Below, one piece after another: positions 8,049 through 15,966 of a stretch of 16,900 nt of DNA. Made by a program: the position numbers and the translations under genes. The notes beneath the pieces are model-generated. The model worked only from the letters and a program-made list of their open reading frames with translations. It did no database searches and had not been told where the DNA came from. Position 1 is the stretch's first letter. Every line of letters starts with the position of its first letter. The stretch is from an uncultured Flavobacteriales bacterium (GTDB taxonomy: Bacteria > Bacteroidota > Bacteroidia > Flavobacteriales_D > Crocinitomicaceae), in the NCBI GenBank assembly GCA_903879765.1, contig CAIRMS010000084.1, positions 1 through 16,900 of the forward strand, given 5' to 3'.

Positions 8049-9038
8049 TTAAGAAGGAACTACATCTTTTGAGTTGATATGTGTCATGTCACCAATCACT
8101 TGTTTCACCGATAAAATGCTCAACAACGTTTTCCCTTTTGATCGTTTAAGTCTACTTTTTCGCTCCTTTTGGAGTTTTTTCAACTGCTTAACAACAGCCA
8201 TATAGCATTTCATATGAAGCGTGTTTCCCACGAGAAGTTGTCCCAAAGAATTAAAAAGAATCATTATTAAATAAATCCAATTTAACACCGGGGGGAGGTG
8301 TAAAAAGTGGACGAAATGCTTATTTCTCTTTGCTATCATCCGAACCTTGTTATTCGGCAACTTTTTAATAGTCGAAGACTGCGCGTGATAACAGATTGCC
8401 AAAGGCTGAAAATAAAGTTTCCATCCACTGCGCCAAGCTTGGATTCCCAAATCGACATCTTCTGAATAATATGGATTAAACAGTTCACAAAAACCACCTA
8501 ATTGAGTAAGGTATTCTCTTCGGACTAAAGCATTTGCGCCTGATAAAAACAAGGTTGGTAATACATCCGACTTTGTGAAATTATTCTTATTACTATCGAT
8601 GCGCAGTAAATGAATACGCGCAATTTTGGCGCCATCTTGAGCCACCTTTGTTTCCTTGTCAAAAATTGCACCCATTACCCCGAAAGTTTGTTGATCTTCA
8701 AATAGTGGTAACTGAGAAATAAAATAAGCACGAGTTAAATGAACATCGGAATTCAAAAAACAAACAAGGTCCTTATTTGACTGATTTATTCCCCTATTCA
8801 TATTTCCAGCAAAACCCGTGTTGACTTGATTTTTTAAAAGTACAACATCTGGGAAAAGACTACCGACCAAACTCATAGACTCATCAGTAGAGCCATCATC
8901 TGAAACAATTATTTCAAAATCGTTGATATCACTGGATACTAGCGCTTCATGGGCAGACTTAATCGTGTCGACCAAGAGGTGTTGACCATTGTAATTCGGA
9001 ATAACAACCGAAACGCTAAATTTTCTTGAATTGGTCAT
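8049..9038 (-). CDS. Family 2 glycosyltransferase
   Basis: This 329-residue protein has a GT-A domain. SVSVVIPNYNG (8-18) is the first strand, SDDGSTD (46-52) binds the nucleotide-sugar, NSDVH (96-100) is the DXD-like metal site, and EDVDLG (193-198) holds the likely catalytic base. The C-terminal part has one hydrophobic stretch (about 251-272) that may anchor it to the inner membrane, then a very basic tail. It resembles GT2 enzymes that add sugars such as rhamnose to surface polysaccharide or glycolipid; donor and acceptor cannot be read from the sequence. I chose the ATG at 9038. The longer frame to 9161 would run through the promoter and across the divergent exporter's start. It is adjacent and divergent to an MsbA-like exporter. 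Confidence 0.9.
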   Translation of the reverse strand: MTNSRKFSVSVVIPNYNGQHLLVDTIKSAHEALVSSDINDFEIIVSDDGSTDESMSLVGSLFPDVVLLKNQVNTGFAGNMNRGINQSNKDLVCFLNSDVHLTRAYFISQLPLFEDQQTFGVMGAIFDKETKVAQDGAKIARIHLLRIDSNKNNFTKSDVLPTLFLSGANALVRREYLTQLGGFCELFNPYYSEDVDLGIQAWRSGWKLYFQPLAICYHAQSSTIKKLPNNKVRMIAKRNKHFVHFLHLPPVLNWIYLIMILFNSLGQLLVGNTLHMKCYMAVVKQLKKLQKERKSRLKRSKGKTLLSILSVKQVIGDMTHINSKDVVPS

Positions 9039-9055
9039 AAATCTGTCCAGATGAG

Positions 9056-9063
9056 CAAAAGTA
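9056..9063 (-). promoter_or_regulatory. -7 promoter element for the glycosyltransferase operon
   Basis: TACTTTTG on the minus strand is a perfect TAnnTTTG ending 17 nt before the glycosyltransferase ATG at 9038. It sits in the 89-nt divergent spacer and would drive the glycosyltransferase, rbfA and permease genes. No clear -33 element was found. Confidence 0.5.
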
Positions 9064-9115
9064 CATAAATAATCATGGTTGATAGATGTGTTACACGTGA
9101 AGAAAAAGGTTTGCG

Positions 9116-9123
9116 TATCTTTG
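9116..9123 (+). promoter_or_regulatory. -7 promoter element for the ABC exporter
   Basis: TATCTTTG is a perfect TAnnTTTG followed by TTCC and the ATG at 9128, so the transcript should have no leader or nearly none. It faces away from the glycosyltransferase promoter element, 52 nt distant. Confidence 0.5.
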
Positions 9124-9127
9124 TTCC

Positions 9128-10972
9128 ATGAGAACCTTTTGGCAAATTTTTCACTTTGCATTCAAATACCGCCTGCTCGCATTATTGACGATCATTGGTA
9201 ATTTATTGTTTACACTTTTTAACCTTCTTTCACTTGTTTTATTTATTCCGTTTTTACAGCTTATTTTTAGCGCTAAGGAATTAAAAACAATCGTAGTTCC
9301 ACCACATTATTCAGGAGATCTAGGGAAACTACCGTCCTACTGGGTTGATTTATACAACTACGAAATGCATCACATGGTTGTTTCTGATCCAAAGCGTGCC
9401 TTAATTACGGTTTGTTTGATGGTTTTTGGTGCATTCTTCTTTAAAAATTTATCGCGTTATTTTGCCGTTTGGTTTCAATCCGAATTACGCGCAAGAGTGG
9501 TTCGGGACATTCGCAATCTACTTTATGAAAAAGCCATTCGGCTTCCACTAGGATTCCATGCCAACGAACGAAAAGGAGACTTACTGACGAGAATGGGACA
9601 TGATGTTGGAGAAGTTGAAAACGCTGTTGTTTGCACTTTGGAACTGGTCTTTAGAGATCCCATTTCCATATTTATTCATGTTGGTACTTTAATGTTTATT
9701 AGTGCAGAACTGACTGTTGTTTCCTTTTTCTTGTTGCCTATTTCAGCATTTGTTATTTCCACTGTTGGAAAAAGTTTAAAACGAACAGCAAAACAAGGTC
9801 AAGAGCAACTTGGTTTATTAACTTCTTCTTTCGATGAGAGTTTAAGCGGGGTTAGAATTATTAAATCATTTAATGCCTTGAATTTTATGTCTGGCGTTTT
9901 TCAAGGCTTGAATCTACGACACCAAAAATTAACTACTAAAACCATCAGAAAAAAAGACGTTTCATCATTATTAAACGAGACGATTGGGGCAGGTGTCATG
10001 ATGTGTTTGGTTTGGTTTGGTGGAAAACAAATATTAGATGGAAATCAAGATGGACATGCATTAACAGGTGAATTGTTTATTACATTCATCGTTGTTTTCT
10101 CTCAATTACTGCGTCCAATTCAAGCGGTATCAAGTGGAATTGCTGTCATCAATAAAGGAAAGGTATCCTTGGATCGCATCAATGAGATTTTACAAAGTGA
10201 TGAGAAAATTTTAGAAAAAGAAAATGCTCAATCACTCAATCAGTTTAATACCTCAATTGTGTTCGATCAAGTTGGATTCAAATATGGACAAGAACCCGTT
10301 CTAAAAAATGTAAGTTGGGAGGTAAAAAAGGGATCCGCTGTAGCAATCGTTGGAGAATCAGGAAGTGGGAAATCAACACTAATGGATTTATTATCTCGTT
10401 TTTACGATGTCTCGGAAGGACGGATTTTAGTGGATGGGCTCGATATTCGCGATCTGAAAATTCATGACTTAAGAGACCTAACCGGTATTGTTTCTCAAGA
10501 ATCCATTTTATTCAATGTGAGTGTAACAGAAAACATAGCTTTTGGTGATGAGAAACCGGATATGGAAAAAGTACTTCATGCGGCAAAAGTAGCCAACGCT
10601 CATTCATTTATTTCAGAATTAGAAAATGGATATGAAACCGTGATAGGAGAGCGCGGGAACAAACTTTCTGGCGGACAAAAACAACGCTTAAACATTGCCC
10701 GTGCAGTATACAAAGATCCTGCAGTACTCATTTTAGATGAGGCGACTTCTGCACTCGACACAGAGTCTGAAAAATTGGTGCAAGACGCTTTAGAAACCTT
10801 GATGCAAGGTAGAACGTCATTTGTGATTGCTCATCGCTTGAGTACGATAAAAAACGCAGACGAAATTATTGTTTTATCGAAAGGTGAAATTGTTGAAAAA
10901 GGAAGCCATGAGGAGCTACTTTCAGCAAAATCTCACTACTACAAATTTTGTTCGCTACAGGGTTTGATTTAA
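9128..10972 (+). CDS. MsbA-like ABC exporter, fused permease and ATPase
   Basis: This 614-residue half-transporter has an N-terminal exporter-type membrane domain (about 15-345, with hydrophobic segments near 15-48, 92-115, 178-212 and 285-335). The ATPase domain (about 375-610) has Walker A GESGSGKST (409-417), Q-loop Gln457, signature LSGGQ (513-517), Walker B VLILDE (533-538) and switch His569. All catalytic residues are intact, so a homodimer should be active. Its length and layout match the MsbA/lipid-flippase group, which moves lipid A core or other glycolipids across the inner membrane. The substrate here is inferred, not shown. The divergent glycosyltransferase supports a surface-glycolipid role. 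A TATCTTTG element lies 4 nt before its ATG. Confidence 0.93.
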   Translation: MRTFWQIFHFAFKYRLLALLTIIGNLLFTLFNLLSLVLFIPFLQLIFSAKELKTIVVPPHYSGDLGKLPSYWVDLYNYEMHHMVVSDPKRALITVCLMVFGAFFFKNLSRYFAVWFQSELRARVVRDIRNLLYEKAIRLPLGFHANERKGDLLTRMGHDVGEVENAVVCTLELVFRDPISIFIHVGTLMFISAELTVVSFFLLPISAFVISTVGKSLKRTAKQGQEQLGLLTSSFDESLSGVRIIKSFNALNFMSGVFQGLNLRHQKLTTKTIRKKDVSSLLNETIGAGVMMCLVWFGGKQILDGNQDGHALTGELFITFIVVFSQLLRPIQAVSSGIAVINKGKVSLDRINEILQSDEKILEKENAQSLNQFNTSIVFDQVGFKYGQEPVLKNVSWEVKKGSAVAIVGESGSGKSTLMDLLSRFYDVSEGRILVDGLDIRDLKIHDLRDLTGIVSQESILFNVSVTENIAFGDEKPDMEKVLHAAKVANAHSFISELENGYETVIGERGNKLSGGQKQRLNIARAVYKDPAVLILDEATSALDTESEKLVQDALETLMQGRTSFVIAHRLSTIKNADEIIVLSKGEIVEKGSHEELLSAKSHYYKFCSLQGLI

Positions 10973-11046
10973 ATTCTTTGTGATTAGAGTATATGCTAAA
11001 CACTTTGTCGCTAAAATTGTTAAGAGTAAAGTAAAAACTTTATTAG

Positions 11047-11054
11047 TAAATTTG
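11047..11054 (+). promoter_or_regulatory. -7 promoter element for the desaturase operon
   Basis: TAAATTTG matches TAnnTTTG and ends 17 nt before the desaturase ATG at 11072. It lies in the 99-nt gap after the ABC exporter gene, next to a short AT-rich inverted repeat (TAAAGT at 11027-11032, ACTTTA at 11037-11042). Confidence 0.5.
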
Positions 11055-11071
11055 TACCCTAAACTATTCGT

Positions 11072-12181
11072 ATGAATCACCAAACCGTGTCTTTTTCGAA
11101 AGAAACAAACGTAGAATTCTACAAAACATTGAGAACTAGAGTAAATAATTACTTTAAAGATAATAACATTACCCGTCATGCAAATGCCACAATGGTGATT
11201 AAAACAATCGCCATGTTGGCCATTTACCTTGTCCCTTTTGGCTTTTTATTTGTAGCCGGATTGAGTTCTTGGGTCTATTTCCTTTGTTGGATTGGAATGG
11301 GTGTTGGAATGGCAGGATGTGGTCTTTCGATCATGCACGATGCAAATCATGGAGCTTATTCACGAAATGAAACAATAAACAAAGCAATAGGTAACGTATT
11401 AATTTTGCTTGGCGGAAGTGCTGTGAATTGGAAAATTCAACACAATGTTTTACACCATACGTATACAAACATCACACACTTAGACGAAGATATTGATCCG
11501 CCTGCGAAACTTCTGCGATTTACTCCGCACAAAAAACGCTACGCTCAACACAAATTTCAACACTTGTATGCGTGGTTTTTCTACGGAATGATGACCATGA
11601 TGTGGTTTTCTACGAAAGACTTCAAACAGGCGAAACGCTACAAAGAAAAAGACCTAATTAAAACACAAGGAACGACATATGCACGCCACATGACGTTTAT
11701 TATTTTATTTAAAATAATTTACGTTGGATTGTTTATCGTTTGTCCTTTCGTGTTTAGTCCTGCATCTTGGTCTCTTACACTTATTGGATTCATTGTGATG
11801 CATTTTATCGCTGGGTTTATCCTTTCGATTATCTTTCAACCCGCACATGTCGTTCCATCATCGAACTACCCTATGCCGGATGAATCTGGGAATATTGAAG
11901 CTGATTGGGCAGTAAATCAATTATACAATACGGCTGATTTCGCTCCAAAAGCGAAGATTTTCTCTTGGTATGTTGGTGGATTAAACTTCCAAGTTGAGCA
12001 CCATTTATTTCCAAACATTTGTCACGTCCACTACAGTAAATTAGCTGAAATTGTCAAGTCAACAGCGGAGGAGTTTAATCTTCCTTACCACTCTTACAAA
12101 ACATTTTACGGTGCATTAGCAGATCACACAAAGATGTTGTACAACCTAGGGCATTACGACCAAGCTCCTGCCATTCACTAA
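11072..12181 (+). CDS. Membrane fatty-acid desaturase (front-end type, no cytochrome b5 domain)
   Basis: This 369-residue membrane di-iron desaturase has all three histidine boxes: HDANH (89-93), HNVLHH (124-129) and QVEHH (307-311). Hydrophobic pairs lie at about 42-85 and 208-255. Gln as the first residue of the third box is characteristic of the front-end (delta-5/delta-6 acyl) desaturase group. Unlike eukaryotic members, it lacks an N-terminal cytochrome b5 domain, so it must take electrons from a separate carrier. It introduces a double bond into acyl chains in the membrane, presumably for fluidity control; regioselectivity cannot be read. It heads a three-gene plus-strand unit, with the next gene starting 3 nt after its stop. 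Confidence 0.92.
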   Translation: MNHQTVSFSKETNVEFYKTLRTRVNNYFKDNNITRHANATMVIKTIAMLAIYLVPFGFLFVAGLSSWVYFLCWIGMGVGMAGCGLSIMHDANHGAYSRNETINKAIGNVLILLGGSAVNWKIQHNVLHHTYTNITHLDEDIDPPAKLLRFTPHKKRYAQHKFQHLYAWFFYGMMTMMWFSTKDFKQAKRYKEKDLIKTQGTTYARHMTFIILFKIIYVGLFIVCPFVFSPASWSLTLIGFIVMHFIAGFILSIIFQPAHVVPSSNYPMPDESGNIEADWAVNQLYNTADFAPKAKIFSWYVGGLNFQVEHHLFPNICHVHYSKLAEIVKSTAEEFNLPYHSYKTFYGALADHTKMLYNLGHYDQAPAIH

Positions 12182-12184
12182 GTC

Positions 12185-12535
12185 ATGTTTTTGGATGATT
12201 TAAGAAATCATTGCATTGCTAAAATTGGTGTAACAGAGGGATTTCCTTTTGATCAAAAAACACTTGTTTTTAAAGTTTTCGGTAAAATGTTCGCTTTGGT
12301 GGATGTGGACGATTTTGATGCCATTAACCTCAAATGTGACCCGGAAAAAGCAATTGAACTAAGAGAATCATTTCATGGTATTCAACCAGGTTTTCATATG
12401 AATAAAACACATTGGAACTCGGTGTACTTGAATGATGACGTTTCGGATCAGTTAATAGTAGAGTTAATTGACCATTCCTATAAACTCGTTTACGACAGTT
12501 TACCCAAAAAAGTAAGGAATGAAAATCCGATTTGA
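12185..12535 (+). CDS. MmcQ/YjbR-family protein
   Basis: This 116-residue protein belongs to the MmcQ/YjbR family, which has a CyaY-like fold and is often annotated as DNA-binding. Conserved features are GVTEGFPFDQKTLVFKVFGK (15-34), FALVDVD, the segment LKCDPEKAIELRE, and the family's PGFHMNKTHWNSV near residues 67-79. The biochemical role of the family is not settled, and no function should be assumed from the name. It starts 3 nt after the desaturase and overlaps the following S4-domain gene by 17 nt, so all three are probably on one mRNA. Confidence 0.88.
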   Translation: MFLDDLRNHCIAKIGVTEGFPFDQKTLVFKVFGKMFALVDVDDFDAINLKCDPEKAIELRESFHGIQPGFHMNKTHWNSVYLNDDVSDQLIVELIDHSYKLVYDSLPKKVRNENPI

Positions 12536-12902
12536 CAAATACGTATGGTGTGTTCGGCTCGCAAAAACACGCTCTCAAGCGAGTGAACTCATATCAAAAG
12601 GAAAAATTAGACTCAACGGTCAAGATGTAAAGTCGTCCAAAGAAATAAAAGTAAACGATGTTATCGGCGTGCAAAAACACAGCGCTACATTCAACTACAA
12701 AGTGCTTGTTTTACTGGATAAAAGGCTTGGAGCTGCGCTAATTCCAACGTATATAGAAGACCAAACCACCGAAGAAGAAATCCTTAAATTCAAACAATAT
12801 CAACTTGCGCAAAAAGCTTATCGTGAAACAGATGGAAAGCCCACGAAAAAAGACCGTCGCGAATTAGATAAATTTATGGAAGACTGGGACGAAGAAATCT
12901 AA
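12519..12902 (+). CDS. hslR: S4-domain RNA-binding protein, Hsp15-like
   Basis: This 127-residue protein starts with an S4 RNA-binding domain (about 1-60). It reads IRFDKYVWCVRLAKTRSQAS, then the GKIRLNGQDVKSSKEIKVND loop typical of Hsp15/HslR. The C-terminus (about 85-127) is charged and helical. In E. coli, Hsp15 binds stalled 50S subunits carrying free nascent chains and helps recycle them. The same role is an inference here, as small S4 proteins differ in target. Its start lies inside the end of the YjbR gene (17-nt overlap, different frame). Its TAA overlaps the stop of the convergent dehydrogenase by 4 nt. Confidence 0.88.
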   Translation: MKIRFDKYVWCVRLAKTRSQASELISKGKIRLNGQDVKSSKEIKVNDVIGVQKHSATFNYKVLVLLDKRLGAALIPTYIEDQTTEEEILKFKQYQLAQKAYRETDGKPTKKDRRELDKFMEDWDEEI

Positions 12903-13846
12903 ATAGTGTAATATTCTATGATTTTATCTGCAAGGACATTACTCAATTTGAAATAACTTTCTGTCGTCCATCCAGCAACATGCGGACTTAACAATACCTT
13001 TTCTGATTGCAGTAAATAAGCGAATTCTTCAGAATGCTCTTGATCGAAAAAAGACTCGAAACTAGCCCTTTCATATTCCAAAACGTCTAAACAAGCACCT
13101 ATTATCTTTCCAGTCTTTAGTCCATCGACAAGTGTCGTTGTGTCTACTATTTTACCCCTTGATAAATTCATTAGGTAAAAACTTTTATTGCATTTATGAA
13201 GGAATTCATCATTGAAAAAATGAATGGTTTCTTTGTTTTGGGGTATGTGAAAACTGATAACATCCGCTTGTTCTTGGATTGCCTGTAATGTACATTCCTG
13301 AACATAGTGATCACCGAAACCGGTTTTATATTTGTCATAGACCATGACTTTCACATCAAAACCGCGAAGCTTTTTCGCAAAAGCAGCTCCGTTATTTCCA
13401 AAACCAATTATCCCAACTGTTTTACCATCCAACTCCACCCCTCTGTTTCCTTCACGATTCCAAATACCCAAACGAATTTCTTTGTTCGATTTCGAAATAT
13501 TATTAAACAAAGACAATAACATTCCTAAACCATGTTCAGCAACGGCGTTTCGATTACCTTCCGGAGAATTATATAATTGAATGTTTCGATCCTTACAATA
13601 GATGATGTCTATATTCTCCAATCCGGATCCAGACCTTGCAATAAACTGTAAATCAAGTAATTGAGATAAAACAGCTTCAGAAAGCGTCAATCTTGATCGT
13701 ATAACCAATCCTACCGCACCCTTCATATTCATTACAAGATCAGCAGTTGGTGTTTTTGTCAAATCTACACACTCAAATCCGAACGTATTTAAACGCTCTT
13801 CCAAAATAGGATGAACAGTGTCAATAAAATAAACTTTACCCTTCAT
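12899..13846 (-). CDS. D-2-hydroxyacid dehydrogenase (phosphoglycerate dehydrogenase-like)
   Basis: This 315-residue NAD-dependent dehydrogenase has an NAD-binding glycine motif GFGNNG (148-153). The D-2-hydroxyacid dehydrogenase catalytic triad is intact: Arg230 (LSRGK), Glu257 (LDVLE) and His289 (SPHVAGWT). RSGSGLENID (71-80) contributes to substrate binding. There is no C-terminal ACT domain, so serine feedback of the long SerA type is absent. It closely resembles the short phosphoglycerate-dehydrogenase-like proteins of Flavobacteria, but glycerate-type substrates are also possible. I chose the ATG at 13846. An upstream in-frame TTG at 13867 lies inside the promoter element TACATTTG. It converges on the Hsp15-like gene with overlapping stop codons. 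Confidence 0.9.
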   Translation of the reverse strand: MKGKVYFIDTVHPILEERLNTFGFECVDLTKTPTADLVMNMKGAVGLVIRSRLTLSEAVLSQLLDLQFIARSGSGLENIDIIYCKDRNIQLYNSPEGNRNAVAEHGLGMLLSLFNNISKSNKEIRLGIWNREGNRGVELDGKTVGIIGFGNNGAAFAKKLRGFDVKVMVYDKYKTGFGDHYVQECTLQAIQEQADVISFHIPQNKETIHFFNDEFLHKCNKSFYLMNLSRGKIVDTTTLVDGLKTGKIIGACLDVLEYERASFESFFDQEHSEEFAYLLQSEKVLLSPHVAGWTTESYFKLSNVLADKIIEYYTI

Positions 13847-13864
13847 GGTGACCACGTGTTTTTT

Positions 13865-13872
13865 CAAATGTA
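13865..13872 (-). promoter_or_regulatory. -7 promoter element for the dehydrogenase
   Basis: TACATTTG on the minus strand is a perfect TAnnTTTG ending 18 nt before the ATG at 13846. It also shows that the in-frame TTG at 13867 is unlikely to be translated. No good -33 TTG is present at the usual spacing. Confidence 0.5.
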
Positions 13873-13909
13873 AACAATATTGTCATCGTGGCGCTACCTG
13901 AATTTTGAA

Positions 13910-14080
13910 TTATGATTCTCGAAAATTTTTAAAACTCCCATTTTTTTGAATAAACAACAATAATTGAGGCTCATAAATAAACGCTAACAACACATCTCTT
14001 GGTGTCGCTATAAATTCCGAACCAACAGGTAAGAAGCGCACGTAAAAAGGCTTAAAATCGATTTTATCGGCCCAAATGGA
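13910..14080 (-). other. ATG-less open frame after mnmG, possible gene remnant
   Basis: The minus strand has 56 sense codons between a TGA at 14081-14083 and a TAA at 13910-13912. The frame overlaps the last 17 nt of mnmG. It contains no ATG; the first usable start is GTG at 14041, which leaves 43 residues (VRFLPVGSEFIATPRDV and onward). The composition looks protein-like, with a hydrophobic run LLAFIYEPQLLLFI. I do not recognise a family. It could be a decayed gene, a small protein with a GTG start, or chance in AT-rich DNA. The rest of the spacer between mnmG and the dehydrogenase shows no terminator. Confidence 0.2.
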
Positions 14081-15935
14081 TCAATAACACAGAAATATCA
14101 CTTGGTGAAACGCCTGAAACACGTGATGCTTGTCCAATCGTTCTGGGCTTAATTTTATTCAACTTTTCTTTGGCTTCTATTGAAACACTTTTCATTTCGT
14201 CGTAATTCACCGAATCTGGAATAACCAAGTCTTCCAAACGAGCTAATTTATTCGCTTGTTCTTTTTCTCTTTCGATGTATCCTTCGTACTTCAATTGTAT
14301 TTCTGTTTGAACCAACACATCTGCATCATTTTCACCAGCTTTTACAGCGGCATCATTTGCTTCTGGACAAACACTCAGTAATTCAGACAAACTAATGTGT
14401 GGTCGTGTCAACACACTTGCTATTTTCATTTGCTGAGTTATGGGCGCTGAATCATTTTCAATTAATAAAGGATTTACTTGTTCAGGAGTAATACCAATCT
14501 TTCTCAACTCCTTTTTTAACCAATTCGTTTGTTGAATTTTATAATGAACTTTTTCTAAACGCGCATCATCCGCAAGACCTAGAGCATGCCCCAAAGCTGT
14601 TAGTCGTTCATCAGCATTATCTTGTCGCAATAGAATTCGGAATTCCGCTCGGCTTGTAAACATACGATACGGCTCATCCGTTCCTTTCGTAATTAAATCA
14701 TCTATTAAGACTCCAATATACGCATCACTTCGGGAAAGGATAAAAGGATCCTTACCATGTAATTTTAAATGTGCGTTTATTCCTGCCATTAATCCTTGGC
14801 AAGCAGCTTCTTCATAACCAGTAGTTCCATTAATTTGACCAGCAAAATACAAGCCTTCTATTAACTTTGTTTCGAGTGTATGTTTGAGTTGGGTAGGGGG
14901 GAAGTAATCATATTCAATAGCATATCCTGGACGGAACATCTTTACATTTTCAAAACCAGGAATGGTTTTTAAAGCGGCTAATTGGACATCTTCAGGCAAA
15001 GAAGTACTAAATCCATTCACATAAATTTCAACGGTGTCCCATCCCTCTGGTTCTACAAATATTTGGTGTCTATCTCGATCTGCAAAGCGATTGATTTTAT
15101 CTTCAATGCTCGGGCAATATCTTGGGCCTGTACTTTTAATTGACCCATTAAACATCGGAGATCGATCAAAACCAGTTTTCAGCATCTCATGTGTTGCTGT
15201 ATTGGTATAAGTAATATAGCACGGTACTTGTTTCGTTAATGCCGCATTATTCGAATAACTAAATTTTGAAGGATTTTCATCACCGGCTTGACGTTCCATT
15301 TTAGTATAATCCAAGGATCGACCGTCTACTCTTGGAGGCGTCCCGGTCTTCATTCTACCGGCTTCAAAACCAAGATGAATTAAATTTTCTGTTATTCCGG
15401 TAGATGCTTTTTCTGCTGCGCGTCCTCCGCCAAATTGTTTTTCACCGAGGTGAATGAGTCCATTTAAAAATGTTCCATTTGTTAAAACCACAGCATCCGC
15501 AAAAACATCAATATCGAGCGATGTTTTTACTCCTATAACTTTACCTTCTTCTACGATTACACCAACACACATGTCTTGCCAAAAATCAACGTTGGCATTT
15601 TGTTCAAGCAACATACGCCACTCCCAAGAAAACATCATGCGGTCATTTTGAGTGCGTGGAGACCACATTGCTGGGCCCTTAGACATATTAAGCATTCTAA
15701 ACTGTATAGCGCTTTTATCACTAACAATTCCAGAGCCACCACCTAATGCGTCTATTTCACGCACAATTTGTCCTTTCGCCACGCCACCCATTGCTGGATT
15801 ACAACTCATTTGGGCGATTGTATTCATATTCATAGTGAGTAAGAGAACCTTACTACCCATCTTAGCCGCAGCATTAGCGGCCTCACAGCCAGCATGGCCT
15901 GCGCCTACAACTATAACATCATATTTATCTAACAT
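14064..15935 (-). CDS. mnmG: tRNA U34 carboxymethylaminomethyl synthase subunit MnmG (GidA)
   Basis: This 623-residue protein is close to E. coli MnmG in length. The FAD-binding motif GAGHAG (11-16) is followed by CNPAMGG (45-51). The two family signatures are GPRYCPSIEDKI (269-280, with the conserved Cys273) and AGQINGTTGYEEAACQG (364-380, with Cys378). The C-terminal helical domain that binds tRNA and MnmE ends near IGQASRVSGVSPSDISVLL. With MnmE it modifies the wobble uridine of certain tRNAs. It starts 31 nt after ybeY, and a parS site fills most of that gap, 6 nt before its ATG. mnmG is frequently close to oriC. Confidence 0.97.
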   Translation of the reverse strand: MLDKYDVIVVGAGHAGCEAANAAAKMGSKVLLLTMNMNTIAQMSCNPAMGGVAKGQIVREIDALGGGSGIVSDKSAIQFRMLNMSKGPAMWSPRTQNDRMMFSWEWRMLLEQNANVDFWQDMCVGVIVEEGKVIGVKTSLDIDVFADAVVLTNGTFLNGLIHLGEKQFGGGRAAEKASTGITENLIHLGFEAGRMKTGTPPRVDGRSLDYTKMERQAGDENPSKFSYSNNAALTKQVPCYITYTNTATHEMLKTGFDRSPMFNGSIKSTGPRYCPSIEDKINRFADRDRHQIFVEPEGWDTVEIYVNGFSTSLPEDVQLAALKTIPGFENVKMFRPGYAIEYDYFPPTQLKHTLETKLIEGLYFAGQINGTTGYEEAACQGLMAGINAHLKLHGKDPFILSRSDAYIGVLIDDLITKGTDEPYRMFTSRAEFRILLRQDNADERLTALGHALGLADDARLEKVHYKIQQTNWLKKELRKIGITPEQVNPLLIENDSAPITQQMKIASVLTRPHISLSELLSVCPEANDAAVKAGENDADVLVQTEIQLKYEGYIEREKEQANKLARLEDLVIPDSVNYDEMKSVSIEAKEKLNKIKPRTIGQASRVSGVSPSDISVLLIHLGR

Positions 15936-15941
15936 GTCGAT

Positions 15942-15957
15942 TGTTTCACGTGGAACA
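15942..15957. other. parS site 1 (ParB-binding centromere-like site)
   Basis: On the minus strand this reads TGTTCCACGTGAAACA, identical to the Bacillus subtilis parS consensus and one base from the fully palindromic form. It lies in the 31-nt gap between ybeY and mnmG, ending 6 nt before the mnmG ATG, where a ribosome-binding site would normally be. ParB dimers load here and spread as DNA-sliding clamps during origin segregation. Confidence 0.88.
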
Positions 15958-15966
15958 TTTATTCTT

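Noticed and set aside
9089..9104. Third parS-like sequence TGTTACACGTGAAGAA in the divergent spacer
   Set aside because: It matches the consensus at 13 of 16 positions, but both arms carry mismatches, and it lies about 7 kb from the good pair. CACGTG cores occur elsewhere here by chance, so I do not call it a ParB site.
11027..11042. Inverted repeat TAAAGT-AAAA-ACTTTA after the ABC exporter as a terminator
   Set aside because: The stem is only 6 bp and almost all A-T, with no clear T-run afterwards. It is too weak to call.
13848..14130. CACGTG cores at 13853-13858 and 14120-14125 as further parS sites
   Set aside because: The flanking arms do not match TGTTT/AAACA. One is at the start of the dehydrogenase and the other is in mnmG coding sequence.
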